Positions 24,840 through 34,310 of a DNA stretch of 43,758 nt are shown piece by piece. The first letter of the stretch is position 1. The number at the start of each line of letters is the position of its first letter. Below the pieces are notes generated by a model. It searched no databases, had not been told where the DNA came from, and saw only the letters and a list, made by a program, of their open reading frames with translations. The position numbers were made by a program, and so were the translations under genes. The stretch comes from Acidimicrobiales bacterium. GTDB taxonomy: Bacteria; Actinomycetota; Acidimicrobiia; Acidimicrobiales; AC-9. The stretch covers positions 1 through 43,758 of the forward strand of contig DASXCO010000025.1 in NCBI GenBank assembly GCA_036491125.1, read 5' to 3'.

Positions 24840-27800
24840 GTGGCGTGGATGCGGATGATGGGCGCCGAGTCGGTCGATTACCACCGCGCCACGGTCATGG
24901 ACAGGGCCGACGACCATCCCGGACAGGCCCTCGACTACTACGCGGCACGTGGCGACACGCCGCTTGTCTGGGGTGGCTCCGGTGCCGATCGCCTCGGCCT
25001 CTTCGGCGCGGTCACGCCTGATGCCTACGAGGCGATGTACGGACCGGGCGGGGCCACTGACCCCAGCACGGGGACACGGATGGTGCGGACGACGCGTCCT
25101 GGGATGGAGCTGGTCGTCTCGGCCCACAAGTCTGTGGCCGAGCTGGGCGTGCTGGGCAGGGCAGACGACATGCATCGCATCATGGACGCCGAGCGAGACG
25201 CCACCCTGTCCTATCTCGATGATCTGACCCGCAAGGCGGGTGGCCGGCGGGGCAGGGCAGCAATGCCGACTCCTGCCTCGGGTCTGATCTATGCCCACTC
25301 CCGTCATGCCACGTCCCGAGCCGGTGATCCCTGCCCCCACGATCACGTGCTGCTGGCCAACGTCGTCGAGATGCTCGACGAGCGCGGCGGTTTCAAGGCT
25401 CCCGACACGACCACGTGGAGAGAGCACCTGCACGCGGCGACCATGGTCGGCCGCGTGGCCTCGGCTCGGGTAGCTACCGAGCTGGGCTATGGCATCGAGG
25501 CCGATCCTGGACCCTCGGGGCGACTGGGCCACTGGCGCATCGCGGGGATTCCCGAGCAGGTACTGGAGGTCCACTCCAAGCGCAAGGCAGAAATCGAGGC
25601 AGAAGTCAGGGCCCATGGCCACGACAGCTACCGCGCCCGCAACATGGCCGCGCGCACCACCCGCCGGGCCAAGCGCTACGAGCCCGAGGGCGAGTTGATC
25701 TCCCGCTGGCGAGCCGAACTGCGGCAGGCCGGCTTTCCACTTCCCGAGCTCGAGGCTTCCGTGGAGCGTGCCTCCGCCGCCCGGGTGCTCACCTCGCCTC
25801 CCAGCACCAACCAGATCCGGGAACTCGTGGCAGCGGCACTCTCACCCGAGGGTGCGCTTGGCGCCCGCAAGGTCTTCGCCCGTCGGAACGCGATCGTGGC
25901 CCTGGCTCCCCACTTGTACGGCCAGGAGCCTGCCCTGCTCGATCGGATGGTGGAGCGGACGCTGGCCGACCCCGAGGCCATCCCGCTGGTCGGGATGCGG
26001 GGAGCAAGGGAACCGGTGTGGTCTACGGCCACAACCCTCGCAACCGAGCAGGCCATCGCCGACATGGTCGCCGACCAGCTGGCGCGGTCCGATGCTCCCG
26101 CCGTCTCGGTCCAGCGGACTGTCACCGCCATTCGGGCGGCCGAACACCGCCAGGGCTACCAACTCACCGCGGCCCAGGAGGACGCTGTCACCGCCATCTG
26201 CACCTCGGGACGGGGAGCGGAGCTGGTCCTCGGTGTGGCCGGGTCGGGCAAGACCACCATGCTCTCGATGGTGCGGCACGCCTTCGAGGCCTTCGGCTAC
26301 GAGGTGCTCGGCACCGCCACCTCCGGGCAGGCCGCCCGCAACTTGGGACGCGAGGCGGGCATCGACCAGTCGAGGACTCTGGCCAGCCTCACCTGGCGCC
26401 TCGAGCACGGGAGGACGTCGCTCTCCGATCACAGCGTGGTCGTGCTCGACGAGGTGGGCATGACCGACGACCCCGACCTGGTCGGCCTCTTGGCTCACGT
26501 GGAGGCGGCCCGAGCCAAGGTGGTGCTGGTGGGCGACCATCGCCAGCTCGGCGGCGTCGGCCCCGGCGGGGCTCTGGAGGCGTTGGTCAGCCGGCACCGA
26601 GACCAGGTCCTGGTCCTGTATGAGAACCTGCGCCAGACCGACCCCGCCGAATCCCAGGCCCTCGCCGCTCTGCGGGCTGGTGACGTGGAGGAGGCGGTGT
26701 CCTGGTATCGGACACACGGGCGCGTCGTCGCGGCCGCATCGCCGGACGAGGCCCTCGATCGGGCAGTGGACGCGTGGGCCGCCGACCTTGCAGAGGGCAA
26801 GGAGACGGCGTTGTTGGCCTGGCGGCGCGCCAACGTTGACGAACTCAACAACAGAGCCAGGGAACGCATGGCCGAGGCTGGCATGCTCAGAGGCACCGAG
26901 CTGGTGGCGCCCGGAGGGCGTGCCTACCGGGCGGGAGACCAGGTGGTGATCCTCGCCCCCGGCGCCGACGGGGCCGTGCTAACCAGTGAGCGGGCCACGG
27001 TGCAGGCTGTGGATGTTGAGCGCGAACGGCTCGCGCTTCGCACGAAGGATGAGCGCCGAGTGACTTTCGTCGGCGAGGAGCTCTCCGCTGAGCGTCTGGC
27101 TCACGGCTATGCCGTCACCGCCCACCGCAGCCAGGGCCAGACCACTGAGCGCTCCCACCTCTATGTGGACGGGGGTGGCCGTGAGCTGGCCTACGTGGCC
27201 ATGAGCCGGGCCAAGGAGACGTCCCACGCCTACCTGGTAGCCGACAACCTCGACCAGGCCGTCGAGGACCTGGCCCGGGAGTGGTCTGCCGAGCGGCGAT
27301 TGGGATGGGCGACCGACGTCGCCAGCCCGGTGGCCGCTCCTACCGTCGAGGCTGCGGCCGGCAGGCGCGACCTCGAGGGCGCGCGAACGGTGGCCCTCTC
27401 CCGTGCATGCCTGTCGGCCACCCACCAGGCCCGACAAGCCGCTGCTCCGCCGGACCCGTCGCTCGAGATCGTCGCGGTCAACGCCCGCCTTCGCGAGGTT
27501 CGCCAGCTTCGTCGGGATCTGGGGGCCGGGGAAGGTGTCTGGGAGCACACAAAGGCTGGGCGGACGGCCCGGGAGCTGGCCCAGACTCAGCGCCGTGCTG
27601 CGTGGTCATCATCGATGGCCGAGCACGCCCGAGGGTGGCGGGAGCGCCGCTCGTACCGGAAAGAGGCGGAAGCCTGGTCCGAGAAGCAGGCGGAGGCACG
27701 CGCCAGCTGGGACCGCGACGGCGCCCCGGAGGCCGAGCGCCTCGACAGGCTGATCGCTGACGGTGAGACGGCGATCGGAGACCTGAAGGCAGGCCGGGAA

Positions 27801-28022
27801 CGGCGAGGCGAGAGCCTCTCAGATTCGCAAGAGCGCAAGCGGAGCTCGGGCCGAAGGCTCGACGACCTCCGACTGGACATCGAGGCCCAGCGAGACCGCC
27901 TCGACGGAATCGAACGCCAAGCAGTAGCCAGGAGACCATCCAGGTCGCTCGTACATCTTCGCGGCGGCGTGGATGACGGCCACGGTATCGGCCATGACCT
28001 CGGTCGCGGCATCGGACGCTGA
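24840..28022 (+). CDS. MobF-family relaxase with helicase domain (TrwC/TraA type)
   Basis: 1060 residues. The N-terminal relaxase domain (about 1-300) has catalytic-type tyrosines (VDYHRA, LDYYAARGD) and the His metal triad region ending PCPHDHVLLANVV (about 165). It would nick oriT and stay covalently attached. The C-terminal half is a RecD-like helicase: Walker A GVAGSGKTTML (about 465), Walker B VVLDEVGM, VGDHRQLGGVGPGGALEALV, AYAVTAHRSQGQT-type motif V and YVAMSRAKE. A charged, coiled-coil-like tail follows. The start is GTG. No VirB-type or coupling genes are nearby, so it probably borrows another element's channel. Confidence 0.92.
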   Translation: MAWMRMMGAESVDYHRATVMDRADDHPGQALDYYAARGDTPLVWGGSGADRLGLFGAVTPDAYEAMYGPGGATDPSTGTRMVRTTRPGMELVVSAHKSVAELGVLGRADDMHRIMDAERDATLSYLDDLTRKAGGRRGRAAMPTPASGLIYAHSRHATSRAGDPCPHDHVLLANVVEMLDERGGFKAPDTTTWREHLHAATMVGRVASARVATELGYGIEADPGPSGRLGHWRIAGIPEQVLEVHSKRKAEIEAEVRAHGHDSYRARNMAARTTRRAKRYEPEGELISRWRAELRQAGFPLPELEASVERASAARVLTSPPSTNQIRELVAAALSPEGALGARKVFARRNAIVALAPHLYGQEPALLDRMVERTLADPEAIPLVGMRGAREPVWSTATTLATEQAIADMVADQLARSDAPAVSVQRTVTAIRAAEHRQGYQLTAAQEDAVTAICTSGRGAELVLGVAGSGKTTMLSMVRHAFEAFGYEVLGTATSGQAARNLGREAGIDQSRTLASLTWRLEHGRTSLSDHSVVVLDEVGMTDDPDLVGLLAHVEAARAKVVLVGDHRQLGGVGPGGALEALVSRHRDQVLVLYENLRQTDPAESQALAALRAGDVEEAVSWYRTHGRVVAAASPDEALDRAVDAWAADLAEGKETALLAWRRANVDELNNRARERMAEAGMLRGTELVAPGGRAYRAGDQVVILAPGADGAVLTSERATVQAVDVERERLALRTKDERRVTFVGEELSAERLAHGYAVTAHRSQGQTTERSHLYVDGGGRELAYVAMSRAKETSHAYLVADNLDQAVEDLAREWSAERRLGWATDVASPVAAPTVEAAAGRRDLEGARTVALSRACLSATHQARQAAAPPDPSLEIVAVNARLREVRQLRRDLGAGEGVWEHTKAGRTARELAQTQRRAAWSSSMAEHARGWRERRSYRKEAEAWSEKQAEARASWDRDGAPEAERLDRLIADGETAIGDLKAGRERRGESLSDSQERKRSSGRRLDDLRLDIEAQRDRLDGIERQAVARRPSRSLVHLRGGVDDGHGIGHDLGRGIGR

Positions 28023-28135
28023 GCTCGGTGGCTCTTCGGTGTCGAGAGCCCTCATCGATCGCCTTATCGGCGGTCGTAGATCGCGCTGGGCTTAAGCCGA
28101 ATGGATCGCGCGACCGATCACGCGAGCGCTCAGCG

Positions 28136-28771
28136 TCAACGCCGTCGGGCCAGTCCGATGACGTGGGGAGCTACGGGTCTAGCGATGAAACAGGGCTGGA
28201 ACAGGAACCGCTGTTGACGTTCTATGTCAAAGCCACCCCGCTCGATCACCGATACGGTGTCACGATTGGGATGACATCCGCCGCCGAAGAGCGACCAGAT
28301 CCGATCGACGCGGTCCTGTAGTCCGGCCCTCTCCGGGGAATCGGCCCGGATGTGCTCGTAGAAGCGCAGCTCCCCGCCCGGGCGGACGACTCGGTAGAGC
28401 TCGGCAACGGCACGAGCCTGGTCCGGAACGGAGCACAGGACAAGCGATGCAACTGCGGCATCGAAGCTCTCGTCATCGGCCGGCAGGTGGTCGCTGTCTC
28501 CCTCGAGGACCGAGACTGCCACTGGAGCCTGAGCTGCCTCCTCGACCGCCCGTTGCCGCAGGTACGGCTCGGGCTCGACGGCGACCACCTCAGTCACCTC
28601 GGGCGGGTAATGCGCGAGGTTGAGTCCGTTGCCTGCTCCGACCTCGATCACCCGCCCCCGCAGCCCGGCGAGCGCGTCGCGGCGGTGCTCGGCTGCGCCA
28701 GCCTTCTCGGCTCCTGCCGAGATCAGCGCATAGAAGCGGGCGAAGATGGGATGCGAGATGCGGTTCGCCAC
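28136..28771 (-). CDS. Class I SAM-dependent methyltransferase
   Basis: 211 residues of the UbiE/METTL7-like type. It shows motif I VIEVGAGNGLNLAHYP, motif II acidic VAVEPEPYLRQ, motif III-like FDAAVASLVLCSVPD and a post-motif RVVRPGGELRFYEHIRA. The middle has a GGGCHPNRDT segment common in small-molecule methyltransferases. It follows the MerR gene by 36 bases on the same strand, so it is likely controlled by it. The substrate is unknown. It converges with the relaxase gene. Confidence 0.86.
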   Translation of the reverse strand: MANRISHPIFARFYALISAGAEKAGAAEHRRDALAGLRGRVIEVGAGNGLNLAHYPPEVTEVVAVEPEPYLRQRAVEEAAQAPVAVSVLEGDSDHLPADDESFDAAVASLVLCSVPDQARAVAELYRVVRPGGELRFYEHIRADSPERAGLQDRVDRIWSLFGGGCHPNRDTVSVIERGGFDIERQQRFLFQPCFIARPVAPHVIGLARRR

Positions 28772-28807
28772 CTCATTGCCTCCTCGATCGAGCGGCCGAG
28801 TTCATGG

Positions 28808-29650
28808 TTAGGCTCCGGAGCCCATCTTGATCTGGCTGCCAGTCTGATTGATGCGTCGAATGTTGCCGGCCGAGTCAGTGATGGCCCCGATGCGGATGTG
28901 CTCGATGGTCGCCCGGAGCGCGTCACCGCTCGGGGCTTCGCCGGCTCGATGGAGGAGTGCCGACCCGAGTCGGTCAGCCAGCGTGCTAGCGACCCCTTGG
29001 AGCAGCAGAACCCGTCCACGCTGGAGGAACTGCTCCACCTCCTCGAGACGCCCATCGTCGACGAGGGGCTGCCAGATGCCGTTCACCAGGAGATCGGCGA
29101 TGGCTTCGGCGAGGGTGGTCAGCTCGTCCCCGAGGACACCGATCAGGTCGAATATTTCGCTGAGCTGGAGGCCGGTGTGAACGGCGTCGGCGGCCAGAAC
29201 GAGCAGCGCGGGACTGCGGACGAAGAAATGGTCTGGCCCGTCGGGTTGGGCGAGCCCGACCGAGCACGCGCGGCGTACAGACGCTGTCGTGAGTCCCGGG
29301 AGCCGCGCAAACAGCTCGGCACGTGTGAGCCGTAGCGGTGTCTCGTCGAGCGCGGCGGTCCCAGGTTCGACGCCCAGCACGGCGGGCAGGTTGGTGCCGG
29401 CGTCCCACGCCTCGAGGAGGTCTCGGATGCCAGCGAGGGAGTAGCCACGGCGCTGAAGGCGGGCGATGAGTTCGAGCCGGTGGGCATGGTCTTGGCCGTA
29501 GATCCCGACGCGCCCGGCTCGGCGGGGCGGCGGCAGCAGGCGAATCGTGTGGTACTCGCGGATAGTGCGCACCGGCAGCTGGGCCTGGCGGGCGAGGTCG
29601 TCAATGGTCAGCTCTCCGGCGGGGGCGGCGGTAGGCATCACCCTAGACAT
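28808..29650 (-). CDS. MerR-family transcriptional regulator
   Basis: 280 residues. The winged HTH is near the N-terminus (LTIDDLARQAQLPVRTIREY, then YGQDHAHRLELIARLQRRGY and SLAGIRDLLEAW). A long, non-metal-type effector domain follows, with no conserved Cys cluster. It is divergent from the phosphotransferase gene across a palindrome that is probably its operator, and it heads an operon with a methyltransferase. Confidence 0.86.
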   Translation of the reverse strand: MSRVMPTAAPAGELTIDDLARQAQLPVRTIREYHTIRLLPPPRRAGRVGIYGQDHAHRLELIARLQRRGYSLAGIRDLLEAWDAGTNLPAVLGVEPGTAALDETPLRLTRAELFARLPGLTTASVRRACSVGLAQPDGPDHFFVRSPALLVLAADAVHTGLQLSEIFDLIGVLGDELTTLAEAIADLLVNGIWQPLVDDGRLEEVEQFLQRGRVLLLQGVASTLADRLGSALLHRAGEAPSGDALRATIEHIRIGAITDSAGNIRRINQTGSQIKMGSGA

Positions 29651-29667
29651 TACCGGGGATAACCGTT

Positions 29668-29681
29668 ACGGTAAATACCGT
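29668..29681. promoter_or_regulatory. MerR operator candidate
   Basis: ACGGTA-AA-TACCGT is a perfect 6-bp inverted repeat with a 2-base centre, 18 bases in front of the MerR start and 29 bases before the divergent phosphotransferase start. An additional ACCGTTA direct repeat flanks it on each side. Position and symmetry fit a MerR dimer controlling both directions. Confidence 0.55.
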
Positions 29682-29709
29682 TATTAGTGACCCTAAGCTC
29701 CCTGGTCTG

Positions 29710-30711
29710 TTGTTGGCCGATCTTCAGGCGATGACCGGCGTGCCGACGCTCGCCTATGCGAACCCGCCCGAATGGCTGAGCGGCGGGTTCTGGGCCGAAC
29801 TCCTTGCCTTCTCGCTGCTCAACCCGCCGACGGGCTGGGACGGCGACCTCGTCGCCCGGGTCATGCCCGACGCCGGGCTGGCTCGCAAGGAGACGATCGT
29901 TCAGGCCGCGGTAGCCGCGGAAGGCTTCCCCACGCCAGCCGTGCGTGGCTGGAGTGGCCCCGTTAGCCGGGTGGGCCGAGCGTTCATGATCATGGACCGT
30001 GCGAGGGGGGCGCCATTGTTGTCCGGTCTGGGCGGCATCGGGGTCGTCGCCGCCATGCCCCGGTTGGTGCGGCGAATTCCCGACGCGCTGGCGATCTCGA
30101 TGGCGCGGCTGCACGCATTGGACCCCGAGCCGGTTCGCGACCAGCTTCGCGACGTCCCTGACGTCGCCACGTCCGTTCTTGGCCTGCTCCACGGGCTGCG
30201 GACGTGGGCCGGTCGTTGCCGCCGCGTCGACCTCGCTGACGCCGCCGGGTGGCTCATCAATCACCCGCCGCCATTGGCGCCGGACGTGGTCTGTCACGGC
30301 GATCTCCACCCGTTCAACCTCCTTGCTGAGGGCGACGCCGAACCGGCCGTGCTCGACTGGAGCGCAGCGGTACTCGCGCCGCGGACGTACGACGTCGCCT
30401 TCACTTCACTCCTGCTCTCCGAGCCCCCGATAGCGGTCTCCGGCCCGTTGCGTCCCTTGGTCCGCGCCACAGGCCGTCGCCTCGCCCGACGGTTCGTGCG
30501 CCTGTATGAGCAGCACAGCAATGTGACAATCAACATCGACGAGCAGCGCTGGTACCAGGCCGCCGTCTGCCTGCGGGCACTCGTCGAGGTAGCAGGCTGG
30601 GTTAACGACGGCGTCGTCGAGGCTCGGCAGGGTCATCCTTGGCTTGTGTCAGGCGGAGCCTTCGCCACACGCCTCTCGTTGGCGACCAGCGTTTCCGTGA
30701 AGCCACGATGA
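29710..30711 (+). CDS. Phosphotransferase-family (APH-like) protein
   Basis: About 333 residues with an aminoglycoside-phosphotransferase/choline-kinase fold. The catalytic loop VCHGDLHPFNLL and the metal-binding VLDWSAAVLAPRTYD are present. The N-lobe has the conserved-looking RVMPDAGLARKETIVQAAVA. Such proteins phosphorylate small molecules, and resistance cannot be assumed from the fold. The start is unclear: TTG at 29710 or ATG at 29731, and the frame stays open upstream toward the operator. Confidence 0.78.
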   Translation: MLADLQAMTGVPTLAYANPPEWLSGGFWAELLAFSLLNPPTGWDGDLVARVMPDAGLARKETIVQAAVAAEGFPTPAVRGWSGPVSRVGRAFMIMDRARGAPLLSGLGGIGVVAAMPRLVRRIPDALAISMARLHALDPEPVRDQLRDVPDVATSVLGLLHGLRTWAGRCRRVDLADAAGWLINHPPPLAPDVVCHGDLHPFNLLAEGDAEPAVLDWSAAVLAPRTYDVAFTSLLLSEPPIAVSGPLRPLVRATGRRLARRFVRLYEQHSNVTINIDEQRWYQAAVCLRALVEVAGWVNDGVVEARQGHPWLVSGGAFATRLSLATSVSVKPR

Positions 30712-30916
30712 CAACACTGTCTGCAGAGCTATACAGGGCTCACCAGCCTCGCGGAGCCACGGATCGACGACGGCGGAGGCGGCGCTCCGAAACGCTTCTC
30801 TAAGCTTGACTTCGCCGTGTCTGAGCGAGGTAACGATGGAGGAACCAAGCCCCTGAACGGCGACGATCTGCCATGATGAGTTTCCGTACCGCTCGCCAGC
30901 AGAATGGGGATGATCG

Positions 30917-31285
30917 ATGGCAGAGACCGCGCTTGGCCTCGTGCTCGACTGCGCAGATCCCGACAAGCTTGCGGAGTTCTGGGCACCCGCCCTCGGCTAC
31001 ACGAACATCGGAGCGGCCGGCAACTATGTGCTGTTGATGCCGGGCGATCCTGGACCTCCCAAGCTCTTGCTGCAGGCCGTGCCCGAGGCCAAAGTGACCA
31101 AGAACCGGGTGCACTTCGATATAGAGACTCCCGATGTCGAGAGCGAGGCTGCCCGCCTCGAGCGTCTAGGCGCCCGTCGGCTCGAGGGCGATGCCCGACA
31201 GGAACACGGCACCCGGTGGCTGGTGATGGCTGACCCCGAGGGCAACGAGTTCTGTGTGTGCAATGCCGGCGGCGGCTCGGGCTGA
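30917..31285 (+). CDS. VOC-family (glyoxalase/bleomycin-resistance fold) protein
   Basis: 122 residues: a single VOC module, LGLVLDCADPDKLAEFWAPA at the start and RWLVMADPEGNEFCVC at the end, with a Glu in the usual metal or substrate position (GNEF). Proteins of this size act as dimers in isomerase, dioxygenase or drug-binding roles. It stands alone, converging with the MFS gene, so the context gives no substrate. Confidence 0.83.
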   Translation: MAETALGLVLDCADPDKLAEFWAPALGYTNIGAAGNYVLLMPGDPGPPKLLLQAVPEAKVTKNRVHFDIETPDVESEAARLERLGARRLEGDARQEHGTRWLVMADPEGNEFCVCNAGGGSG

Positions 31286-31330
31286 GCAAGCTCCTTCGAT
31301 GAGGGGAGCGCTCCCTCGCTATCGCGTCGG

Positions 31331-32641
31331 TCATTTGATTGACGCAGCGCCGCTCGAAGGCGATGCCGCCATGGAGCCAACGGGTCGGCGGCGGCCCGCC
31401 AAGGTCTCGTACATCCGCAGCGCAACAACAAGTCCCGAGACCGCGGTGATTGCGGCCACCACCCAGATCGAGGCGACGAGCCCGAACATGTCAGCCACGA
31501 CCCCGGCAAGGAGAGCGCCGACGGCAAAGCCGGCGTCGCGCCACAGCCGGTAGACGCCCACCGACGAGGCTCGCCAGCTGGGATGGGCCACGTCACCGAT
31601 GGCCGCGAGCAGCGTCGGGTAGACCATGGCGGTGCCAACGCCCAAGAGGACGGCGCCCACGGCCCAGGGCAAGAAGCCGTGAACAGCGGCGATGAACCCT
31701 ATGGCCGCCGCCTGGACCCACATGCCCGACGCGATCAGCCACTTGCGGCCGCAGCGATCTGACAAGGCCCCGGTGACGAGCTGGCCCGCTCCCCACACCG
31801 CCGGGTAGAGCGCGGCCAGGATGCCAATTCGGCCGATGGTGAGGCCCCCTCGGGCGAAGAAGATCGGGAAGATTCCCCATGCGAGCCCGTCGTTCAGGTT
31901 GTTGACCATCCCGGCTTGGCTCGCGGCCGACAGCGCCTTTTCCTTGATGCTGGTGAGCCAGAACACCTCCTTGGTCGACAGGCCGGCGTGAGCCTGGGCG
32001 GAGGTGTCGACATGCGTGCGGGCCTCGGCGCGGGCGAAAGCATGGGTCTCTCGGACGAAGAGGCTGGAAAAGCCGAGGCCGAGCCCGGCGAATGCCATGC
32101 CTAGGAAGAATGGGTCGGGTCGCAGTCCGGCGCGGGCGGCGATGAACCCCGTGGCGAGGGCGGTGACGGCCACGGCCCCGTACCCGGCGGCCTCGTTCAG
32201 ACCCATGGCCAGCCCGCGCTGCTTCGGTCCGACGAGGTCGATCTTCATGATGACCGTGGTCGACCACGTCAGTCCTTGGTTGATCCCAAGGAGCACGTTG
32301 GCGACGATGATCCAGCTCCAGCCCGGGCCGAAGGCCAACAGGAACGGCACTGGGAGCGCAGCCACCCACCCGGCGATGAGGACCGGCCTGCGCCCCGTGC
32401 GGTCCGACAAGGTGCCGGCGACGAAGTTAGTGGCCGCCTTCACCACCCCGAAGGCGACGATGTAGGTGAGCGCGGCGGTGAAGGCGTGTAGATGGAACAC
32501 CCGGGTGCCGATGAGCGGCAGCACCGTGCGTTCCTGGCCGATCATCCCACCGACCAGGGCGTTCACCCCGACCAAGAGCGAGAACTGGGCCAGGTTGGCG
32601 CGGAGGCCGAGGCGCACCGGCCCCGACATCCCCGCTCTCAT
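31331..32641 (-). CDS. MFS transporter
   Basis: 436 residues with about 12 predicted membrane helices. The family A-motifs are DRTGRRPV after TM2 and SDRCGRKW in the second half. I start it at the ATG at 32641, which overlaps the stop of the upstream hydrolase gene (ATGA); the longer frame would run through that gene. It is the last gene of the six-gene operon. It could export the operon's toxic product or a methylated/thiolated form of it, but the substrate cannot be read from sequence. Confidence 0.87.
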   Translation of the reverse strand: MRAGMSGPVRLGLRANLAQFSLLVGVNALVGGMIGQERTVLPLIGTRVFHLHAFTAALTYIVAFGVVKAATNFVAGTLSDRTGRRPVLIAGWVAALPVPFLLAFGPGWSWIIVANVLLGINQGLTWSTTVIMKIDLVGPKQRGLAMGLNEAAGYGAVAVTALATGFIAARAGLRPDPFFLGMAFAGLGLGFSSLFVRETHAFARAEARTHVDTSAQAHAGLSTKEVFWLTSIKEKALSAASQAGMVNNLNDGLAWGIFPIFFARGGLTIGRIGILAALYPAVWGAGQLVTGALSDRCGRKWLIASGMWVQAAAIGFIAAVHGFLPWAVGAVLLGVGTAMVYPTLLAAIGDVAHPSWRASSVGVYRLWRDAGFAVGALLAGVVADMFGLVASIWVVAAITAVSGLVVALRMYETLAGRRRPVGSMAASPSSGAASIK

Positions 32642-34008
32642 TGAGAGGTCTCGAGGCGGCGACCCGGACCTTCGGCCCAGTCGTCCGGTCCGCCCAGGGC
32701 CACGGCCAGCCCCTGGCGTCCGTTGGCGGCGAGGATGCTGGCAGCAGTCATGGCTCGCTCTCCGTGCCCGCACATCACTGTGACCGGCCCCGCCTTCGAC
32801 AAGGCTGTACCGGATAGAGAGCCGAGCTCCACGTGGATGGCGCTGGGGAGGTGCCCGGTCGCGTACTCGGCATCCTGGCGGACATCGAGGACGGCGCCGG
32901 TGACTCCGGAGGCGGGCACGAGCCGGATGCGGCCCACCGGCAGGTCAGCGGCCTCCCACGCGTCGATGCCTCCGGCCAGCTCGCCCGAGAAGTGCTCGTA
33001 GCCCACCTTGAGAGCCTGGCGAAGGACCTCGGCGCGATCCTGGTCCTGGTCGAGAACGAAGACGAGTGGCCGACCGGGCTCGACCAGCCAACCGAGCCAC
33101 GTGGCGAACTGGTCGCGCAGGGGGATGGACAACGACCCGGGGACATGCCCGCCAGCGAAGGCGGTTACCGGGCGGACGTCGACGATCACGGCCCCGTCGT
33201 CGGTCAGGCGGCGAACGTCGCTCACGTCCAGACGGGCCAGCGCCGGCGGCTCGGCGCCGTAGACCGTGGGGCCGGCGCGGTTGACCTCCCGCAATCTCAG
33301 GAAGTACGGCGGGTAGCTGCCGAACCCGCCGAGGAGCAGGTTCACGAAGGCATCCTCGTCGGAGGCGGCGAGCAGCGGGTTGGCCGCCTTCTCCCGGCCG
33401 ATGGTGGTGGTGCGCTCGGCGCCGGCCGGCGCCGAACAGAACGACCCCGCCCCATGGGTTGGGTAGACGGGAAGGTCGTCGGGCAGGCTGAGGATCCGCT
33501 CGTGCAGCGAGCGCCACAGCTTCCGGGCCAACTCCTCCGTGCACTCAGGGGCTATCAGGTCGGTGCGGGCCACCGCCCCCACCAGAAGCGATCCTCCGGA
33601 GAACAACGCCAGTGGTTGGCCGCCGGCCAGGACCAGGTAGGAGAGGTGCTCCGGCGTGTGCCCAGGAGTGGACAACGCCGACACCGTTAGTCCCCCGACA
33701 TCGAGCTTGGCGTCGTCACCGAGGCCGCGGTGAGGGAACTCGATCCCGCCAGCGGCGGGGACGAGCACCTGGGCACCCCGGGCGGCCAGCTCGCGGCTGC
33801 CGGACACGAAGTCGGCGTGCAGATGAGTCTCTAGGGCGTAGGCGACGACGAGCCTGCGATCCGTCGCCACGCCGAGATATGGCCCAGGGTCACGCGACGG
33901 GTCGACCACCAGCGCTCTTCCGTCTCCGAGATCGACCACGTAGGAGGCATTGCCCAGGCCCTCGTCAACGACCGGGGTTATTTGCACGGCGTCCTTACTG
34001 ACAGACAT
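32638..34008 (-). CDS. Metallo-beta-lactamase fold protein with two rhodanese domains (persulfide-dioxygenase-like)
   Basis: 456 residues. The N-terminal MBL domain (about 1-230) carries the ETHLHADF metal site and a TPGHTPEHLSY His, the pattern of ETHE1-type persulfide dioxygenases. Two rhodanese domains follow. In the first (about 260-350) the active-site position reads VFVLDQDQDR with no Cys, so it is probably structural. The second (about 365-450) keeps Cys in VMCGHGERA. The likely role is handling glutathione-like or other persulfides and sulfane sulfur. It starts at 34008 and overlaps the MFS gene by four bases. Confidence 0.87.
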   Translation of the reverse strand: MSVSKDAVQITPVVDEGLGNASYVVDLGDGRALVVDPSRDPGPYLGVATDRRLVVAYALETHLHADFVSGSRELAARGAQVLVPAAGGIEFPHRGLGDDAKLDVGGLTVSALSTPGHTPEHLSYLVLAGGQPLALFSGGSLLVGAVARTDLIAPECTEELARKLWRSLHERILSLPDDLPVYPTHGAGSFCSAPAGAERTTTIGREKAANPLLAASDEDAFVNLLLGGFGSYPPYFLRLREVNRAGPTVYGAEPPALARLDVSDVRRLTDDGAVIVDVRPVTAFAGGHVPGSLSIPLRDQFATWLGWLVEPGRPLVFVLDQDQDRAEVLRQALKVGYEHFSGELAGGIDAWEAADLPVGRIRLVPASGVTGAVLDVRQDAEYATGHLPSAIHVELGSLSGTALSKAGPVTVMCGHGERAMTAASILAANGRQGLAVALGGPDDWAEGPGRRLETSQ

Positions 34009-34255
34009 GTCTCGAACGCCATTCGCTCAGGTTCGGCTGGCTGCAATACCAGCTATCCGAGAGACGCGACGCCTGAACCTCAGTCTGGCGGAGCTGGCGA
34101 GAGTGGACCTTGGCCAGGAGATGCCGGCGCCAGAACGTCACGGGGTGGAGGTCGCAGGAGACGCCCACCTCGGTCCCGTCGGCGGCCTCGGCCATCTCCC
34201 AGCGCCACATGGCATACGAAGGGTTCCCGTCATCGGCGCTCGATCGGCAAAGCAT
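33995..34255 (-). CDS. Short protein resembling the C-terminal half of an SRPBCC domain
   Basis: 86 residues from an ATG with AAGGAG four bases upstream. The part YAMWRWEMAEAADGTEVGVS then HPVTFWRRHLLAKVH looks like the last strands and long C-terminal helix of an SRPBCC/polyketide-cyclase domain, without the N-terminal half. It may be a shortened gene remnant kept in the operon, and its last 14 bases overlap the MBL-rhodanese gene. The clear ribosome-binding site argues that it is still translated. Confidence 0.45.
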   Translation of the reverse strand: MLCRSSADDGNPSYAMWRWEMAEAADGTEVGVSCDLHPVTFWRRHLLAKVHSRQLRQTEVQASRLSDSWYCSQPNLSEWRSRHVCQ

Positions 34256-34310
34256 CAGTCTCCTTAGGTCAGGGCTCAGGCCCACGAAGACGTCCCCGTC
34301 ACGCCGAGGC

